From Sporodiniella umbellata (taxonomy: Eukaryota > Mucoromycota > Mucoromycetes > Mucorales > Rhizopodaceae): 35,341 nucleotides of DNA. Below are positions 23,390 to 33,112 of the stretch, piece by piece. The number at the start of each line of letters is the position of its first letter. Position 1 is the stretch's first letter. The position numbers and the translations under genes are program-made. A model generated the notes under the pieces. It was not told the origin of the DNA. It made no database searches and saw only the letters and a list, made by a program, of their open reading frames with translations. The stretch covers positions 1 through 35,341 of the forward strand of contig JAIXMR010000161.1 in NCBI GenBank assembly GCA_025677835.1, in the 5' to 3' direction.

Positions 23390-23420
23390 CGACACAGTTT
23401 TTATAGTGAGCCAACTTATT
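23390..23420 (-). repeat. right degenerate terminal inverted repeat of the transposon relic
   Basis: Reading the minus strand inward from 23420, this carries GGCTCACT, then an A-rich spacer, then GTGTCG, paralleling the left arm in the same order. It lies about 95 bases after the last transposase-like residues, a normal distance for a Tc1/mariner 3' end. Confidence 0.45.
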
Positions 23421-23734
23421 TTCTTCACCTGTATCAATCGATACAGTAAATATTGTCGATGTGAAGGTTCAAACGGTTATCGCAGTCCAATCCCTATAAT
23501 ATAACTATAATCACCCCAAGTAGCCACAGTACCTTTGATAGAATCAAATAAGCAGTACCAATAGCTATTGAATATTTATAGGCATCGCTTATAGCTTACT
23601 ATTTATGGCTCTCAATTCCAGTGTACAGAACACAAGTCACGAAATGGCAAAAAATTCAATGTCCTATCAGCTCGCATTCTGCAACTGATTTTTATTGAAT
23701 TTTCTAGAAGCCTGTTCCTTTTTTTTTTCGAAAC
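23421..23734. other. short intergenic region before the PPPDE-Trx-PUL gene
   Basis: About 314 bases, AT-rich, with a T run (about 23720-23728) just 5' of the start codon. It is probably the core promoter; no gene was seen. Confidence 0.5.
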
Positions 23735-25887
23735 ATGTCAGAAGGAATCAAGCTTTATGTATATGATCTCTCCCAAGGCATGGCTAAAACCATGTCTCTA
23801 GCCCTTACAGGAAAGCAGATAGGTAAGATAATTTGCAGATTTATTTCTTTGTACTTAGTTTAATAGATGGAATTTGGCACACGTCGGTTGTTGTCTTTGG
23901 TAAAGAGATCTTTTTTGGTCAAGGCATTATGATTACTAGCCCTGGAACAACACAACACGGAAAACCTCTTCAGGTTGTTGATATCGGCGAAACTTATTTA
24001 CCTGAAGATGTAGTCATGGAATATGTGGATAGTCTCAGACCTGTATATACGCATGTATCAGACAAAACACCTATCAGTCATTTTTTCTAACGACCTTAAT
24101 AGTGCTGAAAAATACCATCTCTTAGACTTTAATTGCAATACTTTTTCCAATGATTTATGTCAGTTTTTGTGTGGGCAAGATATTCCTGCACATATTACAG
24201 GGCTACCTTCAGAAGTACTGAACACGTAAGCATCCCTCTTTATCTATGTTAGTACAAGTAAGCCTAAACTCCTAAAAATAGCCCATTTGGACAATCTATT
24301 TTACCTATGATTGAGGGTATGTTTGGCCAATCTCAGCTTAGACCCTCCACAGCCACCTCAGCTCAACCGCCGGTACAACCGCCTGAATCAGTCCAACGTC
24401 TTTTGCAAGGAGAAGGGCCTAATGCAGGTACTGCCGAATTATTACAGAATCTCTCTGCAGCTGCTATGTCTGCTGCTCCGGCTAAAAAAGAACCTATTCA
24501 GTCAGTTCAAAGTGCACGTCAAATGGAGCAGTTTGTATCAGAATACAAAGCAGTGGTAGTCATGTTTACTTCTCCAACTTGTGGGCCCTGTCAGATGATC
24601 AAACCTCAATTCAAGCAGCTTATAGAAGAGAAGAGCGAAAACTCAACTAGTATAAAAGTGTTAGGTGTCTTACTTGATCTTTCTGTGGTAAGAGATGCGC
24701 AAGACTATTCTATTCGGGGTGTACCTACTTTTTATTGCTATCTAAATGGACAAAAGTACTCTGAGTTTTCTGGTGCTAACTACGCAGAGTTAAAGAGCCA
24801 AGTAGATGTTTTACTTTTTGAAGCATATCCCCGTAGGTGTCTTTATCTCCTATTATCTGTAACTAATTGTTTTTGTTATCAAACGCTTGCTTTCTTTGTA
24901 GCTCACCCCCATAGAAAGATTCTTTTGAAAGAAATTCCTTATCAACTCTCCGTTCCTATTCTCTATACCAATGTTGGAAAACTAGACGTGGTTTATAACA
25001 AGCTAAATGAGTTTGCTGGCCCCAATTTGAGCGAAAACGATAAATATATACTCAAACAGAGTCGCTTGCTTATTGAAGAGAAAAAGGCATTTGAAATTTC
25101 CCATTGGCATACACTGATGGACAAAATACTGAGCAAGCTTGGCTATGATCAAATATTTCCATTTTTAGACATTTTTAGATTATTACTTACCCATAAAGAG
25201 GTCTCGCACTTCTATACTAAAAACCGTAAGTCCTCCCATATTACTAATCGTTTCTGTATATGTTGATATCTTTTGAATTTAGCTACACAACTGGGTAGCG
25301 TCTTTGAACTGGTTGAAAAAACCCCAGGTAGAGCGACATGGCTTATGGTTTTGCGCATAGCTTGCAATATATTTTCGGACTCAACGCTTTCTACTACACA
25401 TTTTACGTCTCATTTGAATGCCTCCTATAGAACGCAACTAACAAAGTTGCTTGTAAGTAGTTTGCTATCTGAAGACGCTCAAATAAGACAAGGCGCTGCT
25501 TCTTTAGCTTATAACTGCTCTAACAATATATCGATTGAACGATTAAAGAAGGAAGAGGGTACATCAGTTGGCATGGCGGAACAAGAAGATGACGACTGGC
25601 TTGTGGAATTGGCTAGTGCAGTGGCTGATGCTTTAAACAAAGAGCAAGACGAAGAAATAGGTAGGACATACTTGTCCAGAATATAGATGGTTGTACTTAG
25701 ACTATTTTTAGTGCATCGTTTGTTGGCCGCAATTAGCAAACTATTGTTTTTGTCACCTGCCGAATCTTCTGTGAGCAATTTATTGTCCGCACTTGACATT
25801 CACCAAACAATAGAAACAAAAAAGAAACAAGGCGAAATCAAAGGAAAGGTAGCTTTGTTGGGGTCAGATATATGCAAACTAGTATAA
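23735..25887 (+). CDS. PPPDE (deSUMOylating isopeptidase-like)-thioredoxin-PUL fusion protein
   Basis: Seven exons: 23735-23822, 23867-24050, 24103-24225, 24282-24832, 24902-25225, 25283-25660 and 25712-25887; 607 aa. The N-terminal PPPDE/DeSI domain (residues 1-150) has the catalytic His ([12 protein letters not shown], His34) and Cys ([10 protein letters not shown], Cys102), and ends [12 protein letters not shown] as in human DESI1. A Pro/Ala/Gln-rich linker leads to a thioredoxin domain (about 200-310) with an intact redox site CGPC (232-235) and the cis-Pro segment GVPTFYCY. The C-terminal half is a PUL domain (about 330-600; [38 protein letters not shown]), the Armadillo-like fold that binds Cdc48/p97 in Doa1/PLAA. 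Inference: a ubiquitin-like protease or reductase recruited to Cdc48. Intron 2 (24051-24102) needs a GC donor to keep the domain intact. The same architecture exists in other fungi (family knowledge). Confidence 0.88.
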
Positions 25888-25909
25888 AGTTTATTATAAT
25901 TAAAAGCAT

Positions 25910-26932
25910 TCAATCGTCTTCTTCTTCATCGGTTTCATGCGCGCTTTCTTTTGAAACCCCTGTCCGTCTTATTAACGAAAAGTACAATGGTCCCCAACCC
26001 TCTGTTTTGTCAGGCAGCATAATCCACCCACATTTAGTTTTTTCTCCTACAGGCCATTTCTGTTTGACAATCTCTATCGGGATTTTCCCTTTTCTGGCCA
26101 TTTTTTCGATTACCTTATCATTCTCCAAAGAGCTGATGGAACATGTACCATAAAGAACTAGACCTCCAACGCGCACAGAGTGAACTGCAGCTTTAAGCAA
26201 AGCTAGCTGCCGTTTGGCATTCATTTGAGTTCTTCGTGGTGTCCAAAGTTCTAGTTCTTTTTCGTCATGTAAAACGTGTCTCTCTGAAGAGCAAGGGGCA
26301 TCCAGCAAAACTTTGTCATACTGTTCCGGTTCTCCATAGTATTTTGTTCCATCTTTCCCAACTACGGTGCTGACTTCTGTAGCGACTTCTGGCGGTAAAT
26401 AGGATTCAATTACCTGTCTTAACCTTCTTCTTCTATCCGATGCTATCTCATTGGACGTCAGTTTTCCATATTCACCAAGGCGCTGAAGAATAGATAGTGT
26501 TTTCCCACCGGGAGCAGCGCAAATGTCCAAAACGTGGTCGTCAGATTGAATATCCAATGCTTCAGTGGCTAGAACAGATCCTGCATCCAAAATATAATAG
26601 TCTGTGACATTTTTGCTATCCTTAGAAGGCTGAGGAAATCGAGAGCGGCTTTTGCTAGCATAACAAGGAATCGAAATAAAGTCAAGCATTGTAATGTCAG
26701 ACAAAATCGGCTCCAACTTTGCCTTCATGTCCTCCACATGAGCGTGTTTATTAAGCATCATGCAATGTCGTACGGGCTCTTTGAGTGCCTCAAATAACTT
26801 TGGCCAACGGTCTCCCCATTCTCTTTCGTAATAACTGTTAAAAGCAGCCAAAGTGGCAGCTTTTTTTTCAGCTTCACGTAAAAGCGCCTTTTCTTTTTTT
26901 TTTGATGGCCCTTTCTTCTTGCTGTCTGTCAT
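25910..26932 (-). CDS. NSUN3/NSUN4-like RNA cytosine-5 methyltransferase (RsmB/NOP2/Sun family)
   Basis: Single-exon gene of 340 aa that transfers a methyl from SAM to C5 of cytosine in rRNA or tRNA. The ATG at 26932 is the first in frame and is followed by a Lys-rich start (MTDSKKKGPSKKKEK). Motifs in order are SAM-binding motif I LDICAAPGGKT (about 135-145), motif IV DAPCSSERH with one catalytic Cys (about 214), and motif VI GTCSISSLEN with the second Cys (about 264). The two-cysteine arrangement is that of all NSUN enzymes. The absence of an N-terminal PUA domain and the compact size fit the mitochondrial NSUN3/NSUN4 group, but the basic N-terminus is not a clear presequence, so localisation is uncertain. 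An acidic tail ends the protein. The stop is 22 nt from the stop of the convergent PPPDE-Trx-PUL gene. Confidence 0.87.
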   Translation of the reverse strand: MTDSKKKGPSKKKEKALLREAEKKAATLAAFNSYYEREWGDRWPKLFEALKEPVRHCMMLNKHAHVEDMKAKLEPILSDITMLDFISIPCYASKSRSRFPQPSKDSKNVTDYYILDAGSVLATEALDIQSDDHVLDICAAPGGKTLSILQRLGEYGKLTSNEIASDRRRRLRQVIESYLPPEVATEVSTVVGKDGTKYYGEPEQYDKVLLDAPCSSERHVLHDEKELELWTPRRTQMNAKRQLALLKAAVHSVRVGGLVLYGTCSISSLENDKVIEKMARKGKIPIEIVKQKWPVGEKTKCGWIMLPDKTEGWGPLYFSLIRRTGVSKESAHETDEEEDD

Positions 26933-27914
26933 ATGAAGAAATGAGAAATGAGAAAGAAAAGAGGTCACAATTCGACGCTTTTTTGACTTTGCTCAGGGTT
27001 TTATTCGAAAGTACAATGATATGAGTTATGTGTTTTTTTTTACTTGTTTTGAATTCGGTTAGTTAAGCATTTTCTAATCATAACTATGATAAAAAAGTGT
27101 TTGCTTGAAGGGTATATTTAGATTGAAGCTCACCTATAACTTTTATTGACCCACAAGTTACTAGGACGCTTTTATCTTTTATAGTCTCTTGTTAATTTTG
27201 TAGTCCGATTATCCTTGCCTCAAATGAATGAGTAAGGATAATATAGGCAATTGGGTAACTCCATTTGCATTTAGATCAAAAAGCATCTTTACCAATTTTT
27301 TAACAAATACAGGCATGGCCTTGCGTCTTTGCCTTGGCCGGGATTGCATAAGCTCTTTATTGGAGTAAGAAAAAGTTAAGAAAAGTGAATAGACTAGGAT
27401 GAATTTATTCATCCACTCCTTTTGTTTGTTTACTTTTCTGTTTTTTCTTTGCAATTACTGGTTGGCATCTGATACTTGATTGCTAGCCTCTTTATATATA
27501 TAAATCAAACGAAAAACAATTAACTGTAAAAAACAGAAAATGTTTGTCCAGCGCAGCTGTATAAAGGTTTTATGAAAGTCATTTAGCAAAACATATAGTA
27601 CCCTTTTAGACAAAAAGACCTGACCAATCCAAAATTCTTACTGTTTTTATCAGTTTGCATTACGGTCACATGCAAAACTAGGACTCTCAATGACAAAGGA
27701 TAACAAAACATTTAAATTGCAGCTCTTGTTTGGCGATAGCTCCGGTGACATGCTTATATCTAATGAACGCCTAATTGTTTAGAACTACTGCTACTAAGCG
27801 AGAGTCATAAACAAAACCAGCAATTTTCAACAATTGCTTTGGTTACCCTTCTAGGACATAGCTTTTCGCTAACGGGTTGTACTAAGGGTATGAATAAGAG
27901 AATTGCTCCTCTCT
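26933..27914. other. 1-kb intergenic region between the NSUN and PPR genes
   Basis: AT-rich with no supportable gene. It contains one strong hairpin (27208-27242, listed separately). A minus-strand open frame at 27209-27454 is basic low-complexity sequence that overlaps the hairpin and is not called. Confidence 0.5.
27208..27242. repeat. strong intergenic stem-loop
   Basis: ATTATCCTT and AAGGATAAT pair perfectly over 9 bp. After a one-base asymmetry the inner CTCA/TGAG pairs as well, leaving a 6-base loop AATGAA. It sits 3' of the PPR gene's stop and 5' of the NSUN start on the minus strand. It could be an RNA 3'-end structure or a remnant of a small inverted-repeat element. Confidence 0.45.
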
Positions 27915-29873
27915 TTATTTTAAGGAAATGGAGAGCTCTGGAAATCCCTTTATATTGGCAAACGAGTTAACTGTGTTCACTGTTTTGGCATCAATCATTG
28001 GATAACCAGAGCGTATGCTTTCTTTACAGGACATGGACTTTGCCACTTCCAAAGCTTCTTTAAAACCGGAACTTCCAGGCTCTCGGCAAAGGCATTCAAT
28101 AAATGAGGTATAGTTATTTGTATTGAGCTTAAACCCAGTATATCTAAGCCATCGCCAAATAGTACGAGCGCGCTCAACATAACCGTTGTAGCCACAGCTA
28201 TCAAAGACAATAGAAACTGTAGTGTTGTCAACACTTAGTTCAGAAGACATTGTAAGTTGCTGCCAAATATCTAGAACTGTCTTTCCATCCCCGATACGAT
28301 TGTAAGCATCTATTAAGGCATTATAGATACCAATGTCTGGATCTAGATAAAGGTCAACCTTTATTAGACCATAGACATGCTCAAGTACATAGCTATCACG
28401 ATATTGACCACAGGCGTGTAACATGGAAGTGTATGTATGTACAGAAGGTTGTATACCCAAGGGTCTCATGTCATTAAACATTGTAAGTGCTGCCAACAGC
28501 CGTTCGTTATTATTCTTGCTCCTGACTTCAGAGAGAGATGCGATTAGTGTTGAATAAAAAGTAGCATCCAACTTGACTTTAGGATTTTCCGAACGGTGAT
28601 GCTTTCTGAGTACATAATAAATCTCAAGTGCATCGTCTAGGCGGTTATCGTTGGTATATGCCAATATGAGGTGTGTAATAGTTGCAATGTCTGGTTTTGT
28701 ATGACGAAAAATTCGATCATAGATATCTTGTACTTGCTTAGATTTACCAAAACGCGCCAGGCCTCCCATAATCATGTTGTAAGCAGAAGTATCCAACTGA
28801 TCTTCATAATCTCGAGTAGCAGATATGAGTCGATCGATTTGATAAGATGAATCAGCTTGAATTGCCATGTTGGCCAAGCTATTTACTATGCGGCCATCAG
28901 GCTTAAACTTTCTCTTCATCTCCTCAAACAGGCCCAACGCCCCCTCTAAGCTCCCATACTGTTTTTCAGCATCAATCAGTATTCCATATGTAATATTGTC
29001 GGGGCCTAATCGTGCCATTTTCATTTCTCTGTATACATCAAAAGCTTTGGATACGACACCGTTTTTGAGACATATGTCGAGCAAAATATTGAAAGTTGTT
29101 CGGTCTGGGGTGCAGTGATCTTTCAAACGAGCGTATAAATCCAAAGCCTTTTCAATATTGTTCTTCAAATATCTCAACATTGTATTCATTGCTACAGTAT
29201 CAATATCGTCTCGCTTCATTATTTCATCAAAAATTAATTTAGCCATCTTAGAATTGCCCAGTATAGCAGCGTCTAAAATAATCGAGTATGTGAAAATATC
29301 TGCTTTGTGGCCTCGGTGGGTGTTATAGAATTGAAAAATTCGATCTGTATGCCCAGTTCTAAGCCAAAGTTGAAGTAGCGTATTATGGGTAACTGTATCA
29401 GGATTTTCTATTTGTTTGAATAAACTTTCAGCTTGATCCAACTGATCATGCTTCATGTAAACCTGTAGAAGTGTGTTGTATGTATATATATTGGGCTCGA
29501 TGCCAGATTTTTTCATTTCATAGAAAAGCGTTTCTGCCTGTTCAGGCAAGTTGTGTGTGCCGTATGCATACATCAGAGCGTTGTATTCAAACTGAGTCAA
29601 TGGCTGTTGGAAACGATTAGGAAGATCACGTAAAAGTTGCTTAAGAAAAGCAAGATCTTCTTTTTTGTTGCCATTACGGGTTAGAAGGACGAATCTTTTA
29701 AGAAGATTCCGGTCGATCGGTGAAGATGGAAGAGAATTGTAGGCATCTTTTGCTTGATTCAGTTGACCACGATAGACATGACGTCGAAAAGCTGAAGTAA
29801 TTGAAGACTGTGAAGACTGCGAATATTGGCAAAAGTACAGTAAACGGAAATTTTGCGTTTGCCTAGAGAGCAT
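27915..29873 (-). CDS. mitochondrial pentatricopeptide-repeat (PPR) protein
   Basis: Uninterrupted ORF of 652 aa. The ATG at 29873 starts MLSRQTQNFRLLYFCQYSQS, a basic hydroxylated leader typical of mitochondrial import; there is no ATG further upstream in the frame. About 15 PPR units of roughly 34-35 residues can be read, for example FEYNALMYAYGTHNLPEQAE, YTYNTLLQVYMKHDQLDQAE, TTFNILLDICLKNGVVSKAF, ITYGILIDAEKQYGSLEGAL, SAYNMIMGGLARFGKSKQVQ, HTYTSMLHACGQYRDS and GIYNALIDAYNRIGDGKTVL. PPR proteins bind organelle RNA in processing, stability or translation. The target cannot be told, and no extra catalytic domain (SMR, RNase, MRPP3-like) was seen. The gene is intronless, unlike most neighbours. 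A run of about 18 A (plus strand) lies just upstream of the start. Confidence 0.92.
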   Translation of the reverse strand: MLSRQTQNFRLLYFCQYSQSSQSSITSAFRRHVYRGQLNQAKDAYNSLPSSPIDRNLLKRFVLLTRNGNKKEDLAFLKQLLRDLPNRFQQPLTQFEYNALMYAYGTHNLPEQAETLFYEMKKSGIEPNIYTYNTLLQVYMKHDQLDQAESLFKQIENPDTVTHNTLLQLWLRTGHTDRIFQFYNTHRGHKADIFTYSIILDAAILGNSKMAKLIFDEIMKRDDIDTVAMNTMLRYLKNNIEKALDLYARLKDHCTPDRTTFNILLDICLKNGVVSKAFDVYREMKMARLGPDNITYGILIDAEKQYGSLEGALGLFEEMKRKFKPDGRIVNSLANMAIQADSSYQIDRLISATRDYEDQLDTSAYNMIMGGLARFGKSKQVQDIYDRIFRHTKPDIATITHLILAYTNDNRLDDALEIYYVLRKHHRSENPKVKLDATFYSTLIASLSEVRSKNNNERLLAALTMFNDMRPLGIQPSVHTYTSMLHACGQYRDSYVLEHVYGLIKVDLYLDPDIGIYNALIDAYNRIGDGKTVLDIWQQLTMSSELSVDNTTVSIVFDSCGYNGYVERARTIWRWLRYTGFKLNTNNYTSFIECLCREPGSSGFKEALEVAKSMSCKESIRSGYPMIDAKTVNTVNSFANIKGFPELSISLK

Positions 29874-31142
29874 TATGTTCAAAAAAAAAAAAAAAAAAGG
29901 GGGACAGAGAATACAAGGTATTTGTCTACTCAATTTTTTTACAACAAAACCTTTCCAAAAGTTTTATGTGCACTATATTTTTACACTTCCTCCTTCAGCC
30001 AACACCTATACCTGCCTTCCAGTTATTACGGTTCTGGATACAGCTCCCTTTTCCTTTCTAGTACTATGTACTCTCAAGTTTGTGAATTAATATATATGAA
30101 ACTAGTCGATCAAAAGCTGGAACCTTACAATAGTGGTTGTTTTACAGTTCTTCTATGATTCTATTTGGCTCTTATTATCTTCTAGCTTATTTTTTCTTAT
30201 TTTGTGGCTGTAACTGTTTTTGTTTGAGTTTGCTAAATGAGATGCTCTTGATAAAAATACAGTGTTTCCATAATCAATGTTGCATTTTATAATACAAATT
30301 ATACAAAAGTGCACGATATCAATTTTGAAAACACTGTAAATCTTTTTCTAAAAGTTTAGTCTTAGTTTGGGATTTAGGATAGTTTTCTATTTCAAAACAC
30401 ATTTAAAATGGAAGAGGTAATACATCTGAAAGATAAGTATTGTATAAAGCTTAAATACAAAACACCAATTGTTTTAAAAAATAGAAAATAGAAACGGTCT
30501 TTGATGTGTTTTTAAATTAAATAAGTTAGAGACGTGTTCCTTAATTGATCTACGTGAAATAGCAAATAAAAACAGTCCTTTTTTTTTTTTTCAAAAGCAA
30601 GCAAATATGTTCAAAACATTTACGTCAATATTCTCAAGAAATATCCATAAATAAAGTTTTTATCTTTTGACCCGGATAGACAGACAAGCTTTTCATAAAA
30701 AAAAGGTTTTTTAAATTAAAAGTTTGAAGTACGCCCCTACTTGAAATACTTTGCTGAACTTGTTTAAAACTATCGAAAATATAGACTGAACCTCCAAAAA
30801 GCTTCTGTTTGTAATACAATCAATTAAAATACTACACTATACGAAGAGTGAATGTGTATAACGTTTGGTACAAATCATATGGAAATAAAAAAGTTATAAA
30901 ACATACAAGAAAAGCGATTAATTACGAATTGACTGTAATTATAGACACTCTTAAAAAACGGTATCGAACGATTTGATAACTGAATCTTGAGCCCTTTCTA
31001 TTGCCTATTCGTATGCTTTTTGCACCCTACAATCTTAGTCAACATCAATCTATTAAAGTAATATTTAGTGCCGCCTAATAATTTAGCCATGGTGGTTTCA
31101 CAAGTAGGATGCTCAAAGATTATAGTAAGCGTGTGAAGATAG
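29874..31142. other. 1.27-kb non-coding stretch with a MITE
   Basis: Upstream region of the PPR gene followed by AT-rich sequence. Open frames at 29853-30158 and 30634-30819 are low-complexity shadows of A/T runs. The only structured item is the palindromic element at 30258-30338. Confidence 0.5.
30258..30338. mobile_element. 81-bp Tc1/mariner-type MITE with TA ends
   Basis: The left end TACAGTGTTTCC (30258-30269) and the right end read in reverse, TACAGTGTTTTC (30338-30327), match at 11 of 12 positions. Similarity continues inward with small gaps (ATAATCAATGTTGCA against AAAATTGATATCGTGCA). The ends therefore read TA-CAGTGTTT...AAACACTG-TA, the form expected of a short non-autonomous mariner/pogo-like element with TA target duplication. 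No coding capacity. Confidence 0.55.
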
Positions 31143-31387
31143 GCTTTTCAAGTCCCACATCAGCAGTTGTTGTTTCATTTAAGTATTGCAGAACAAAGAA
31201 AAACTGATTTTAAAAAAATATTGAAAGAAATAGATAAAGAGCAACAAACCATGGCTCTTCAAAAGAAAAACGATTACCCACCCTGTCACTAGAGGAGGTT
31301 TTCTCCAAATACAAGATGGTTTGTACTCAGACTCTTCAAGAGACGAAAAAAAGCAGAGTTATGGAAAAAGAGGGACAAAACACATAA
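31143..31387 (+). pseudogene. coding-like island with a frame change, unidentified
   Basis: After a TAG acceptor-like site at 31140-31142 an open stretch reads AFQVPHQQLLFHLSIAEQ... through KILKEIDKEQQTMALQKK to a stop at 31290-31292. From about 31265 an overlapping frame continues KRLPTLSLEEVFSKYKM and ...QTLQETKKSRVMEKEGQN to a TAA at 31385. The composition is protein-like and coiled-coil-like. The switch happens at an AAAAGAAAAA run, as if one base had been gained or lost. No family was recognised. It may be a relic exon or chance. Confidence 0.25.
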
Positions 31388-32890
31388 AAAAAAAGCGTAA
31401 ACAGTACTTTTGGTGGCTATAGATATTGTTTGTGATGGTATATTAGACTTGGGGTAACTTTTTAGCTTTTATTCCCAGTACTTTTGTTAGAGCAATTCTG
31501 ATGAAGTATATGGATACCGATGTAGTAGTGTGAATAGAAACAAATTTTCCAATTCTTACATTACAATAATCGATAAGAACATTATCTCTAATGAACGAAA
31601 AGAGTATATTTCAGCGTACATGTTGAGAATTGTATCAAGCTAAAATATTACAAAAACAAACTACACATATGCTTGAGCATAGGGAAGATTTTTTTATCAC
31701 TAACATGAATAAAGAAAATTTTTAGTCAGTTGCCATATCGATTGTATTGAACAGTCAAGTGAGTATAAGTGAAGTATAGACTGCAAGCTTTAAAAGAAAG
31801 TTCAATGATTGAATTTATAGGAGAATCGCAATATACCAGCCTCGGTGTTTTTAACACTTTTACTGTCGATATAATCTAAACATAAATGTATTTTCTTGTG
31901 GAGCTAATTTGAGCATTTATTAGCTTTCTATTTCCATAGGGACAGTACTTTTGTTTAAGTACCTATTGCTCTTTGAGAGGGTTGTCTATAATCATATCTA
32001 TCCAAAACAAAGATATCTTATTTTTTTAAAAAAAAAATCCCCCGGTCTCTGTACTTCCAAAAGGTTTGTGTCTAGACATAATGGTTTTTGATCCCTTGAT
32101 GCTTTTTTTTTTGACTGGGGATTTAAAAATGCTTTGCATATGTTACACAAAGCTCACATTTTGTTGGGCCCAGAGAGGGTGCTTTGTTCTATGAGCTAGT
32201 TTGTACTGTATTTTAGTTTTTAGCACTCTTTCAAAATTAGTTCGTAAACACTGCATCATTTCACCATACCATCAACCTTGCTAAATATAAAAAACTACAA
32301 AAAATACCTCCGAGAATATAAAGCAACATTCAATGTTAGTGTATGAACAAACCAAGATTTTGTATAGTAACTTTACATTGTATAGGTCTAAGAGAATGTA
32401 ATCCCATGAGTAAGGTGTCAATTAGTTTGCGAACCAACTAAATGCGGCAAAAACATGACGTGTATGAAAGCCCTCCTTCTTCAGGAATCTATTTTTTTTT
32501 AAGACTTCCGTGGATTATTTAAAGTCGCTGCGCGGAAACAGATGTTTTTAGTTATAGCTTTTAGCTGTATTTATGAAAACCCAGAAAGCGCAATGCACGT
32601 GTAACTATACAGGACTTAAAATACTTTATATGTTAATAAATAACCTGATAAACAGGTAGACCTATGAAGATCAGTATTTCCACAAAAATAATTGCCAGTC
32701 GTGTCTATGACAATTTTAGTTCGTCTCACCGCCATTGTTGTTGTTGTTTTCGTAAAAAAGATTGGCTAAAGAGTAAAATTAACTGTTCAAATTTGAAAAG
32801 TGAACTCAACTCGCTTTGTCGTTTTAGCTAAAGGTCTATGTATACATACATGAATCAATAGACGTCATCGCATCCTTTTATTTATTATAG

Positions 32891-33112
32891 TGCATACCTC
32901 TCTCATGAGAATAACCGTTTGATATCGGAGATCAACTGGAACATTCAAGATCGGGATTATATACGAATTTCTCTACAAGAGCTTCAAGCGACAGATCTAG
33001 CTGTAGCAAAACGGTTTGTATACAAATTTACTTGGAAGGCACATTAGTTTTTTTTAGAGTTCAAGTTTCAGAAGGCAAATTTTTATTTGAAGTGTTTCTC
33101 CAAGACATGTAA
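32891..33112 (+). pseudogene. two coding-like blocks joined by an intron-like gap, unidentified
   Basis: After an ATAG acceptor (32887-32890) the frame reads AYLSHENNRLISEINWNIQD then RDYIRISLQELQATDLAVAK. A GT at 33014 and a T-rich AG at 33056-33057 would splice it in frame to RVQVSEGKFLFEVFLQDM and a stop at 33110-33112. Splice signals, frame agreement and protein-like composition support a real or former exon pair. No start or upstream exon could be found and no family was recognised. Confidence 0.3.

Larger units (their letters stand above)
22066..23420 (+). mobile_element. decayed Tc1/mariner-IS630-like DDE transposon
   Basis: An element of about 1.35 kb, defined by degenerate terminal inverted repeats (22067-22098 and 23390-23420) around a broken transposase reading on the plus strand. 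Size, TIR position and the order of transposase motifs fit the Tc1/mariner-IS630 superfamily, which is abundant in Mucorales. Target-site TA duplications are not clear at the degraded ends. Stops and frame changes in every domain show that it is inactive. Confidence 0.65.

Noticed and set aside
27209..27454. 81-codon minus-strand frame between the NSUN and PPR genes
   Set aside because: Basic, low-complexity, overlaps the hairpin and has no recognisable motif.
32664..32831. Small ORF of about 55 codons with a CCCC run
   Set aside because: No homologue recognised; the Cys run comes from a TTG/TGT trinucleotide repeat and splice sites to the next block do not keep frame.
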